From positions 1 to 12,159 of the forward strand of contig NZ_CP180214.1 of the NCBI RefSeq assembly GCF_047553015.1: a DNA stretch of 12,159 nucleotides, written 5' to 3'. Shown here one piece after another: positions 6,176 through 12,080 of the stretch (position 1 is the stretch's first letter; every line of letters starts with the position of its first letter). Source of the DNA: Carnobacterium_A sp047553015. Lineage in GTDB: Bacteria > Bacillota > Bacilli > Lactobacillales > Carnobacteriaceae. Both the position numbers and the translations under genes were made by a program. The notes below the pieces were generated by a model that was not told the DNA's origin, ran no database searches, and was given only the letters and a program-made list of their open reading frames with translations.

Positions 6176-6733
6176 CTATTCAAAAACGTTGTTTTCGATT
6201 TCTATTGCAGTGGTATTGATATAAAAAGTATGGTCATTACTATCACTTTCTATTTGATCTAGTTCAGTTATTAATTGGTTGTACTTTTCCTTCCACAAAT
6301 CAAATTGTTTTTTTGAACAACTGATTTGTACCGTTTGAGACATACTGGTCTCTTCTGTTATCAACTGTTTATTTTTAGAAATAACTTCTTTTGTATTCTC
6401 AAGTTGTTGCATAATGAGCGAACTATAAACATCTTCTGCGTATTCTTTTGAGAGAGGTAATAAATTTTTGTCTATTTTAAAGCCGTTATGCGTAGCCCTA
6501 TAGTATTTATAGATATTCCCTTTTACTTCTTCTTTTCTAACAATAGCAATCATTTTTTGTTTTTCTAATTCTTTTAGATGATAAAAAACCTTTGCTTTTT
6601 CTAATCCAATCTCTTTACTAATCTCTGTAACAGTCAATTCTTTTTCGATCAGCATGATAACTATTTTTACTCTCAGAGGATCTGAAATAGTTTTCAGTTG
6701 AGCGTAGTTTTTTATTACATATCTTTGATCCAT
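6176..6733 (-). CDS. ArsR-like winged-helix transcriptional regulator
   Basis: The 185-aa protein has an ArsR-type winged helix at residues about 10-85. It runs from LKTISDPLRVKIVIMLIEKE, through the recognition helix region (VTEISKEIGLEKAKVFYHLKELEKQ), to the wing (VRKEEVKGNIYKYYRAT). A C-terminal extension of about 100 residues is mostly helical. It has no paired-cysteine metal site (one Cys, in ISCSKK), so sensing of a hydrophobic ligand or the pump substrate is more likely than metal. ATG at 6733 is preceded by GAGGG at 8 bp; the frame extends further upstream but into the promoter. It probably represses itself and the exporter. Confidence 0.85.
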   Translation of the reverse strand: MDQRYVIKNYAQLKTISDPLRVKIVIMLIEKELTVTEISKEIGLEKAKVFYHLKELEKQKMIAIVRKEEVKGNIYKYYRATHNGFKIDKNLLPLSKEYAEDVYSSLIMQQLENTKEVISKNKQLITEETSMSQTVQISCSKKQFDLWKEKYNQLITELDQIESDSNDHTFYINTTAIEIENNVFE

Positions 6734-6753
6734 AATAATCCCTCTTTCCCTTT

Positions 6754-6812
6754 GCATGTTAAATAATATTAACCGTTTAAAATATATTAACATGCGGAAC
6801 GTTTTTTGTCTA
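6754..6812 (-). promoter_or_regulatory. Promoter and operator of the regulator-exporter operon
   Basis: On the minus strand, -35 TAGACA (6807-6812), a 17-bp spacer and -10 TAATAT (6784-6789) precede the regulator. A dyad with perfect 9-bp ends, GCATGTTAA (6754-6762) and TTAACATGC (6787-6795), encloses the -10 and probable start point. This position fits repression by the winged-helix protein. Confidence 0.75.
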
Positions 6813-6858
6813 TTTATTAAAAATCAAACAAAGTAAATCATCAGTTAAATTGCTAAAA

Positions 6859-6912
6859 ATCAAATAAGAGCTCTAATACTATATTAAAAAGTATTAAAGT
6901 TCTTATTTGATT
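6859..6912. repeat. Long near-perfect stem-loop abutting cassette site D
   Basis: Bases 6859-6880 pair with 6890-6912 as a stem of about 22 bp with one wobble and one extra base, around a 9-base loop. It ends 2 bp before the recombination site at 6915. It lies between two divergent promoters, so it does not terminate either neighbouring gene as the DNA now stands. On the minus strand it is followed by a short T-run (complement of 6855-6859). Confidence 0.75.
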
Positions 6913-6914
6913 AC

Positions 6915-6944
6915 GATACATGAATCTATCTAATTTCATGTATC
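6915..6944 (+). repeat. dif-like recombination site D
   Basis: This 30-bp site has left arm GATACATGAA, centre TCTATCTAAT and right arm TTCATGTATC. Here the arms are perfect 10-bp inverted repeats, the clearest evidence that the element is a dimeric protein-binding site. It separates the exporter cassette from the RelBE-type cassette. Confidence 0.88.
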
Positions 6945-7011
6945 CAGAATTGACTAATTAAAAGCAATTATACGTTGAAAAAAATGCACGTCTTTTACTA
7001 TTTTTTTATTT

Positions 7012-7044
7012 TGTGTTACAATGTGTTACAACGATGAAAAGGAG
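7012..7044 (+). promoter_or_regulatory. Promoter region of the RelBE-type pair
   Basis: A tandem 10-bp repeat, TGTGTTACAA at 7012-7021 and 7022-7031, contains a -10, TACAAT (7017-7022). The -35 is poor. The duplicated decamer may be the antitoxin operator. AAGGAG at 7039-7044 sets the antitoxin start at 7052. Confidence 0.6.
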
Positions 7045-7051
7045 TGATTGT

Positions 7052-7276
7052 ATGAGTACCATTACCATTCGACTTAACAATGATGAACAAAAAGCTTTTA
7101 ACGAATATGCTAAATTATATAACGTTCCTCTATCAACCTTATTTAAAAAAAGCTTAGAAGAAAAAATTGAAGATGAAATGGATATGAAGTTTATTGAAGA
7201 GTATGAAGCTGACATTCAAAATGGGGCTGTTGAATTGTATGAGCACAATAAAGTAAGAGAAATGCTAGGTTTATAA
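7052..7276 (+). CDS. RelB-type antitoxin (ribbon-helix-helix)
   Basis: The 74-aa protein starts with a ribbon-helix-helix DNA-binding domain (STITIRLNNDEQKAFNEYAK, then VPLSTLFKKSLEEKIEDE). It ends in an acidic helical region that should wrap the toxin. The frame extends to 7013, but AAGGAG 7 bp before the ATG at 7052 and the promoter position fix the start. The toxin gene begins 1 bp after this stop, so the two are co-translated. The pair is the only content of the cassette between sites D and E. Confidence 0.88.
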   Translation: MSTITIRLNNDEQKAFNEYAKLYNVPLSTLFKKSLEEKIEDEMDMKFIEEYEADIQNGAVELYEHNKVREMLGL

Positions 7277-7277
7277 T

Positions 7278-7544
7278 ATGAATTATCATGTTGTTTATGA
7301 AAAAAAAGCTTTAAAAAGTTTCTCTAAATTAGATAAAGGCCAACAAAAAATGATTCTAGCTTGGATTGAAAAAAATTTAGTGAATACTGAGGATCCAAAG
7401 ATACATGGTAAAGCTTTAAAAGGGAACTTAAGAGAGTATTGGAGATACCGAGTTGGTAATTATAGATTATTAGCGGATATTGATGATCAACAAATTAAAA
7501 TAATTATTTTAAATGTAGGTCATAGAAAAGATATCTATACCTAA
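7278..7544 (+). CDS. RelE-type toxin
   Basis: The 88-aa protein is a standard RelE/ParE-superfamily toxin. It has an N-terminal strand (YHVVYEKKALKSFSKLD), two helices, a basic strand pair (GNLREYWRYRVGNYRLLADI), and the closing strand with the family-typical end VGHRKDIY. The conserved Arg residues in YRVGNYR and the His-Arg-x-x-Tyr end fit RelE-like mRNA cleavage on the ribosome, though a ParE-like gyrase target cannot be excluded. It is unrelated in detail to the RelE-like toxin at 3067-3354, so the window has two independent addiction systems. Confidence 0.88.
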   Translation: MNYHVVYEKKALKSFSKLDKGQQKMILAWIEKNLVNTEDPKIHGKALKGNLREYWRYRVGNYRLLADIDDQQIKIIILNVGHRKDIYT

Positions 7545-7640
7545 TAATTCCTCTCAAAAGCTATATCTTTACTACACATAACTAGTTGTTTAAATTTTAA
7601 AGACGTTTTTTTGAAAAAATAGTGGCGCAAGAGTCAAAGA

Positions 7641-7679
7641 AAAAAGGCACCCTTTTGAGATAAAAAGGATGCTTTTTTT
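7641..7679 (+). terminator. Terminator after the RelBE-type pair
   Basis: A stem formed by GCACCCTTTT and AAAAGGATGC (one mismatch, 7648-7672) is flanked by A-rich and T-rich tracts. On the plus strand it is followed by seven T residues at 7673-7679. It ends the toxin transcript about 100 bp downstream of its stop codon. Confidence 0.8.
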
Positions 7680-7726
7680 GGGCTAAATAAGAACGTTTTA
7701 TAGTTGATAAACAAATAGTTGTTTTT

Positions 7727-7756
7727 GATACACGATTCTATCTAATTTCATGTATC
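7727..7756 (+). repeat. dif-like recombination site E
   Basis: This 30-bp site has left arm GATACACGAT, centre TCTATCTAAT and right arm TTCATGTATC. A small inverted repeat, AAACAA (7709-7714) and TTGTTT (7719-7724), ends 2 bp before it, echoing the hairpins beside the other sites. It is the last copy on the right; no matching site was found beyond the ATPase genes. Confidence 0.85.
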
Positions 7757-7771
7757 TATCAATTTATTTAT

Positions 7772-7825
7772 TGCTATACTTAAATTAAATTCTAAACAAG
7801 TACATTTACATGTAAATGTACTTGT
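7772..7825 (+). promoter_or_regulatory. Promoter and 30-bp perfect palindrome ahead of the ATPase gene
   Basis: An extended -10, TG-C-TATACT (7772-7780), would start transcription near 7787. Just downstream, a perfect 30-bp palindrome fills 7796-7825, with half-site ACAAGTACATTTACA. It lies between the promoter and the gene and has no loop or T-run, so an operator is likelier than a terminator. The helix-turn-helix protein encoded downstream is a candidate ligand. The promoter element is the same word as in the recombinase promoter. Confidence 0.7.
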
Positions 7826-7850
7826 AATATAAGAAAGCTGGGTTTTGATT

Positions 7851-10022
7851 ATGATAGATAGTTTTTCAAACATTGATGTAAAGTCATACAATAATTATTC
7901 AAACACAAGCGATACTGTTGGAAAAGCAAATATATTATTTGGTACAAATGGTAGTGGTAAAAGTGCTTTGTCACAATGGGTTTTTAAACAAGATGATAAG
8001 CATTCTAAAATTTTTAATACAAAATATGTTTTAGATAATATTGATGCTGTTGATGATATTTCAGGTATACGATTGACAGTTGGTAAAGAAGCTATCGACA
8101 ATAAGGAAGCTATTTTTAATATTGAAAGAGCAAATGAAAACATAGAACTTATAAATGCTAATTTACATACAGAAAAGAATATTAATCAAAAACAACTATA
8201 CACTATTATGCAGTCTGCGCTCTCTAACGCAAAAACTCTATTTTCTATTACTAAGAATATTAATCAAAAACCTAATGCAGTACAAGATCCTGTACATGCT
8301 CTAGAATTATGGAAAAAAGAGATTCGTCAACATACAGAATCAAATCAGGTGTCAAGTAGTGTTGATTTAGAAAAAAAAATAGAAGAAAAAACATTACAAA
8401 AAAATACATTAAAAACTGTTTTGAAGATAACTAACGCTGAATATAAAAAAATAGTAGGTGACCTATTAAGGCCGGTGTTAGTACCTGGGCAAAGTATTTC
8501 TCAGCTTGTGAGTAACTGGTTAGTTGAAGGAATGCTTATTCACGATATTCAAAACCATGGAAAAAAAGACGATGAAACTTGTCAATTTTGTGGGAATCAA
8601 TTTAATCCTGAGAATGTTAGAGAACAAATACTATTTAAAACAAGTTCGAGCCATGCCAAATTTATTAAAGAATTGAGTAATTACGAAGAACTTGTTTTAA
8701 AGAGTATAGAAAATGAAAAGAAACACCCTGACAATTCTTTCGAAAAAGAACGAATAGAATTTAGAAACTCATTATCATATTTACTATCGTTAATTAAAAA
8801 AAAGCTTGAAAATACTGAGCTTGAACTCCAAGTGGAACCGAGCAATTGGGATAATTTAATACAGTTAGATAATAGTATTACTAACGAGATAGCTATTGTA
8901 GACGAACAGTTAAATGATTATGATAAACAACTGAAAAACATTGAATCTGTTGCAAAATCTTGGATTGGAGAACAATTACTAAATAACGTTGAATCTAATA
9001 TAAATATTCCGATAATAATTAAAGATATTCAAAACAAAATTGATGACAATAGTAAAATCATTAGTGAAAACATCGATTGGATATCTAAACAAAATAATAT
9101 TAATTCAGATTTAGAGCCTTTTGCTCAGGTAGTTAATAATCAATTTAAAATTATTGGCTTAGATTTAAGTCTAGAAGTTAATGCGGACCATAATACTTAT
9201 AAAATAGTTCATTGTAATTCGAGTATACGATTGTTAGCCAGAGATTTAAGTGAAGGTGAACGTAAATTATTAGCTTTCTTACATTTTTATTACGATTTAT
9301 CCGACAAAATAAAATCGATTAATAATCGTATAAAGCAAGTTATAATTGATGACCCTATAACTAGTTTAGATGCAGATAATAGATACTATTTAACAGAGAT
9401 AATTAATATTTTTATAAAGGAAACGCTACAAACATATGTGCAAGTATTTGTATTTACCCATTCTTCAATGGATTTTCATAATTTCGGTTTTTCTTCTAGG
9501 AGTAATAATGATTTAAAATTCTGGCATATTCATAAAAATGAACTGGGTGATAGTGAAATTAAACTTAAAAACAAACAAGATTTGAAAAACTATAGCGATT
9601 ATTATCATAGTATATTTTCAAATGTTATGAAGTTTGCTTTAAAGCCAAACAGTACTATTGGTCAAGTAACCAATCATATACATTTTGGTAATCAAGCTAG
9701 ATTGGTTTTAGAAACTCATGCTAGGAGTAATTACAGAATTGAGAATGTTACTAGTAACTCTGTTAACACTCTATTTGAAGTGTATGAAATCCCTTCAGAA
9801 AAGCAAACTCAATTTACCAATATGCTGAATGTTATAAATAGTTTATCTCATGGGATCTCAATGTATGATACTCCTATTAATACAATTTCCCCAACAGAAA
9901 TCCGAAATTCTATTAGAACTATGATAGGAGTTCTTTATAAAAAAGATAGTCGACATATTGAAAAAATGTCAGGAAATATTTTAAATAGAAATCAGAGAGA
10001 TAATATTCAGAATTGGTTTTAA
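7851..10022 (+). CDS. RloC/PrrC-like ABC-type ATPase, probable anticodon nuclease or related defence effector
   Basis: The 723-aa protein is an AAA_13-type SMC-like ATPase. Walker A GTNGSGKS is at 31-38. Long coiled coils flank a zinc-hook motif, C244-QF-C247-G. The ABC signature LSEGE is at 466-470, Walker B VIIDDP at 497-502 and the switch His at 537 (FTHSS). The C-terminal part has R617-LVL-E621 and H667 in SLSHG, resembling the Arg-x3-Glu...His set of PrrC-type tRNA anticodon nucleases. A zinc hook plus such a C-terminus is the RloC plan. ATG at 7851 is chosen; an in-frame TTG at 7845 is possible, and both have weak ribosome-binding sites. No hsd restriction genes are near, unlike PrrC. 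The ATPase identity is firm; the tRNA-cleaving role is inferred. Confidence 0.8.
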   Translation: MIDSFSNIDVKSYNNYSNTSDTVGKANILFGTNGSGKSALSQWVFKQDDKHSKIFNTKYVLDNIDAVDDISGIRLTVGKEAIDNKEAIFNIERANENIELINANLHTEKNINQKQLYTIMQSALSNAKTLFSITKNINQKPNAVQDPVHALELWKKEIRQHTESNQVSSSVDLEKKIEEKTLQKNTLKTVLKITNAEYKKIVGDLLRPVLVPGQSISQLVSNWLVEGMLIHDIQNHGKKDDETCQFCGNQFNPENVREQILFKTSSSHAKFIKELSNYEELVLKSIENEKKHPDNSFEKERIEFRNSLSYLLSLIKKKLENTELELQVEPSNWDNLIQLDNSITNEIAIVDEQLNDYDKQLKNIESVAKSWIGEQLLNNVESNINIPIIIKDIQNKIDDNSKIISENIDWISKQNNINSDLEPFAQVVNNQFKIIGLDLSLEVNADHNTYKIVHCNSSIRLLARDLSEGERKLLAFLHFYYDLSDKIKSINNRIKQVIIDDPITSLDADNRYYLTEIINIFIKETLQTYVQVFVFTHSSMDFHNFGFSSRSNNDLKFWHIHKNELGDSEIKLKNKQDLKNYSDYYHSIFSNVMKFALKPNSTIGQVTNHIHFGNQARLVLETHARSNYRIENVTSNSVNTLFEVYEIPSEKQTQFTNMLNVINSLSHGISMYDTPINTISPTEIRNSIRTMIGVLYKKDSRHIEKMSGNILNRNQRDNIQNWF

Positions 10023-10061
10023 ATATGGGGTATCAATAGAATTAAATTAAAGGAGGATATA

Positions 10062-10424
10062 ATGATCTTTGATTTTGAAAAATATGACTACGACTTGTTT
10101 CAAGAATGGGGCAAAAATACTGTTAAAGATTCTTTTACGACCGAATTTTTAAAAAAAGCTCAGGAAGAAAAAGACGCTCTTCCTAAATTATTATCAAATG
10201 GAGATTTAAAAAAAAGGTGGCAAATGGACAGTAGACAAAGTGTTCATAATGTCGTTAAAAAAGCTCAATTTCCTGAACCAGTTTTAGTTTTTTCAGATGG
10301 AAAATTCCCATTATATTTAGAATCAGAAGTCCTCATTTACGAAATTAATTATCCTTGGGTTCTGACTCCTGAAAGTCGAAAAAGATACGCAAATTGGATT
10401 CTAAAAAATGTGATCAATCCTTAA
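10062..10424 (+). CDS. Small helix-turn-helix protein, partner of the ATPase
   Basis: This 120-aa protein follows the ATPase by 39 bp with a very strong ribosome-binding site (AAAGGAGG), suggesting it is made at higher level. Residues about 47-95 look like a short MerR/AlpA-type winged helix. DLKKRWQMDSRQSVHNVVKK is followed by FPEPV, then a GKFPLYLESEV segment, matching the layout of phage-type excisionase and AlpA proteins (x-FP-x-P, then wing). The N-terminal 40 residues are acidic and unknown. It could bind the 30-bp palindrome before the ATPase gene, or act as an antidote or specificity partner. No exact family is recognised. Confidence 0.65.
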   Translation: MIFDFEKYDYDLFQEWGKNTVKDSFTTEFLKKAQEEKDALPKLLSNGDLKKRWQMDSRQSVHNVVKKAQFPEPVLVFSDGKFPLYLESEVLIYEINYPWVLTPESRKRYANWILKNVINP

Positions 10425-10455
10425 TTTTTTAGTAGCATGAACGAAGTGAATTCTT

Positions 10456-10554
10456 AAATTTCGAAGAAATTTTCACACCTTATTGCGAGTTTTTCTGCAA
10501 TAAGCCACGACACCATACACGCCTTTACGTGTGTATGGTGTATAAGTGCGCCCT
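10456..10554 (+). other. oriT of the MOBQ / pSK41 / RSF1010 type
   Basis: The core TAAGTGCGCCCT (10543-10554) is the well-known nick-region sequence of IncQ (RSF1010) and related Gram-positive pSK41/pMRC01-type transfer origins. It is directly preceded by an inverted repeat, ACACCATACAC (10510-10520) and GTGTATGGTGT (10531-10541), the typical relaxase-binding hairpin. Two more perfect inverted repeats lie upstream: CTTATTGC/GCAATAAG (10479-10504) and AAATTTC/GAAATTT (10456-10472). No relaxase gene is in this window, so transfer would depend on a relaxase elsewhere on the plasmid or on a helper. The orientation is given by the core. Confidence 0.85.
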
Positions 10555-10631
10555 TTTGTTTATATTCAAAAAGGGATGAAATAACAGACCTTGAGTTCTA
10601 CCTTCTAAGAGAAAAAAAGTCTGTTAAATAA

Positions 10632-10662
10632 TAGTTGACTAATTAGTCAACTATGCTAAAAT
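10632..10662 (+). promoter_or_regulatory. TetR-type promoter/operator
   Basis: A perfect 22-bp palindrome (10632-10653, half-site TAGTTGACTAA) contains the -35 TTGACT (10635-10640). A 16-bp spacer leads to -10 TAAAAT (10657-10662), with an upstream TG at 10654-10655. The palindrome covering the -35 and spacer is a classic autorepression site for the regulator encoded immediately downstream. Confidence 0.85.
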
Positions 10663-10668
10663 AAGTTC

Positions 10669-11046
10669 ATGGGAAGAAAAAAAACATATGAGACTTATCT
10701 GGTCTTACTCAAAATGGGTGAAATTTTTATAGAACGAGGATATGAAGCTACATCTCTTGATGATTTAGAAAGGGAAACTGGACTTTTAAGGGGAAGCCTC
10801 TATAGAGAATTTGGTAGTAAAAGGACCATGTTCGAACTCACTTTAAAAGAATATTTAAAGCGTAAACCTAATAGCAATATGACATTAGATCTATTATTAA
10901 TAGGTTTTCAAGAATTATCAGCAAGAGATCGTAGTTTAAGAACTTTTTTAAAAGAATGGTATGACTCTCAATGCAATTCTTCTGTATCAGAATCATTAGG
11001 AAACAGATTAATTGAACGTTCAAAAATCTTAGATGAAAGTGAGTGA
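10669..11046 (+). CDS. TetR/AcrR-family regulator, short, possibly leaderless
   Basis: The N-terminal TetR DNA-binding domain is clear at residues about 8-55 (IFIERGYEATSLDDLERETG, then LLRGSLYREFGSKRTMF). The protein ends at residue 125, whereas TetR-family members usually have about 190, so the ligand/dimer domain is shortened. The predicted transcription start (about 7 bp after the -10 ending at 10662) falls on or next to the ATG at 10669, and there is no Shine-Dalgarno sequence, so the mRNA appears leaderless. A PH-like gene follows after 9 bp in the same operon. It probably represses this operon through the 22-bp palindrome. Confidence 0.83.
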   Translation: MGRKKTYETYLVLLKMGEIFIERGYEATSLDDLERETGLLRGSLYREFGSKRTMFELTLKEYLKRKPNSNMTLDLLLIGFQELSARDRSLRTFLKEWYDSQCNSSVSESLGNRLIERSKILDESE

Positions 11047-11055
11047 GAAAATAAG

Positions 11056-11415
11056 ATGGATAATAAACTATCAATTGAAAATAATCAATTAATTGTAGTA
11101 CCACAAGGCTTAGATAAAGTTTGGTCATTTAAAAATAAGTTAGAATTTCCTATGAAAAATGTCATGGGCGCAACGATTGATCCTACTATTCTAAATGTTA
11201 AAAAAGGATTTAGAGGCCCTGGTCTCGAAATACCAAATAAATGGAGTGGAACGTGGACACACAACGGAGAAAAAGATTTTTGGAACGTTACACGAAAAGA
11301 AACTCCCGTAGTCATTCAATTAAAAAACGAAAAATTTTCTCGTCTCATTCTAGGTTTGGATGAAGCAAATGAATGGGTAGATAAGATTAATAATGCAATC
11401 AACTTTGAACGTTAG
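11056..11415 (+). CDS. Small beta-rich protein resembling a bacterial PH domain
   Basis: The 119-aa protein has no signal peptide or membrane helix. It alternates short beta strands (LSIENNQLIVVPQG, VWSFKNKLEFPMKNV, KDFWNVTRKETPVVIQLKN, SRLILGL) and ends in an amphipathic helix (EANEWVDKINNAIN). A strand-rich sandwich closed by one C-terminal helix, with a Trp in the end helix, is the pattern of bacterial PH-like proteins. The assignment is by pattern only and the function is unknown. It is translationally close to the short TetR regulator (9-bp gap), shares its promoter, and ends at a strong terminator, so it is likely the regulated target. Confidence 0.65.
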   Translation: MDNKLSIENNQLIVVPQGLDKVWSFKNKLEFPMKNVMGATIDPTILNVKKGFRGPGLEIPNKWSGTWTHNGEKDFWNVTRKETPVVIQLKNEKFSRLILGLDEANEWVDKINNAINFER

Positions 11416-11435
11416 AAACTAATAAACATATAAAT

Positions 11436-11478
11436 AAAAAAGCAAGACAGAGAAAAAAATCCTCCGTCTTGCTTTTTT
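11436..11478 (+). terminator. Terminator of the TetR-PH operon
   Basis: An A-run followed by GCAAGAC (11442-11448) pairs with GTCTTGC (11466-11472) and a T-run to 11478. The inner GAG/CTC pairs extend the stem. It lies about 20 bp after the PH-like gene stop and is a strong intrinsic terminator. Confidence 0.9.
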
Positions 11479-11864
11479 ATTTATATTCACTTTTAGAAAA
11501 ATCGAGCAAAGCGACAACAACCTTTTATACTTATTTTGAAAAAATAAAATATAAAAGAGCGTAAGGTTCTAGGAAAAATCCTAGCAGGTCAAAACAACGT
11601 TTTGGGATTTGTGACTACAAACCCGTTGCCTGCCAAACAATAATTTATTATTTAAAAATCAGAAGTCGTTCGGCAAATACAAAAAGGAGCTTGATCAAGT
11701 TCCTTCTAAAAAATTAATTAACCCCTTTTTTTAAAATAAAAACAGTCAAAAATATCTATAAGCTATCTCTCTGTCTTTACGTAATTTGAAACAAAGAGTC
11801 ATTTGATTCATACTAAAAATGAATCAACATAATTTTTAAAAAACGAACTGTTAGGAGTTTAGAA
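11479..11864. other. Non-coding region with hairpins before the last gene
   Basis: No gene is seen. A perfect hairpin, CTAGGA-AAAA-TCCTAG, lies at 11569-11584. It is followed by a GGGATTTGT/ACAAACCC dyad (11604-11624) containing gtgactacaa, which also occurs at 152-161; gggtttgtag at 61-70 is its complement. A 9-bp inverted repeat, TTGATTCAT and ATGAATCAA (11803-11811 and 11819-11827), sits upstream of the small membrane gene and could be an operator. The repeated words suggest remnants of a plasmid transfer or backbone region. Confidence 0.5.
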
Positions 11865-12080
11865 ATGAATAAAAAAACTTTTTGGATACTAGCTATTACC
11901 TATGCAGCGATAACGTTTATTTTTAACAATGTGTTCCATACAGCTTTTGGTGCTTTCTTAATGACGTTAAGTTATTTTGGATTAGCTTTTGCTATTATTT
12001 CGTTTATCTATCTGCTGATTCAATCTTTTTTACGTCACTTTTTTTATAATCGCAAAAAAGATCCTACAGATAAGTGTTAG
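11865..12080 (+). CDS. Small two-helix membrane protein, 71 aa, function unknown
   Basis: The product begins MNKKTFWILAITYAAITFIF, with a hydrophobic helix at about residues 6-22 and a second at about 28-54 (AFLMTLSYFGLAFAIISFIY). It ends in a basic/polar tail, FYNRKKDPTDKC. TTAGGAG lies 8-9 bp before the ATG, supporting translation. It sits alone after a long non-coding stretch with a possible operator dyad. No family is recognised; it looks like an inner-membrane accessory protein. Confidence 0.65.
   Translation: MNKKTFWILAITYAAITFIFNNVFHTAFGAFLMTLSYFGLAFAIISFIYLLIQSFLRHFFYNRKKDPTDKC

Noticed and set aside
4898..6733. Naming the exporter operon as a macrolide (mef) or arsenic resistance determinant
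   Set aside because: The MFS group is broad and the regulator lacks a paired-cysteine metal site; nothing in the sequence fixes a substrate.
7796..7825. The 30-bp palindrome as an intrinsic terminator
   Set aside because: There is no loop and no T-run, and it lies between a promoter and its gene.
10510..10541. The 11-bp inverted repeat containing TACAC as another recombination site of the array
   Set aside because: The arms differ from the cassette sites and it is directly joined to the TAAGTGCGCCCT nick core, so it is the oriT hairpin.
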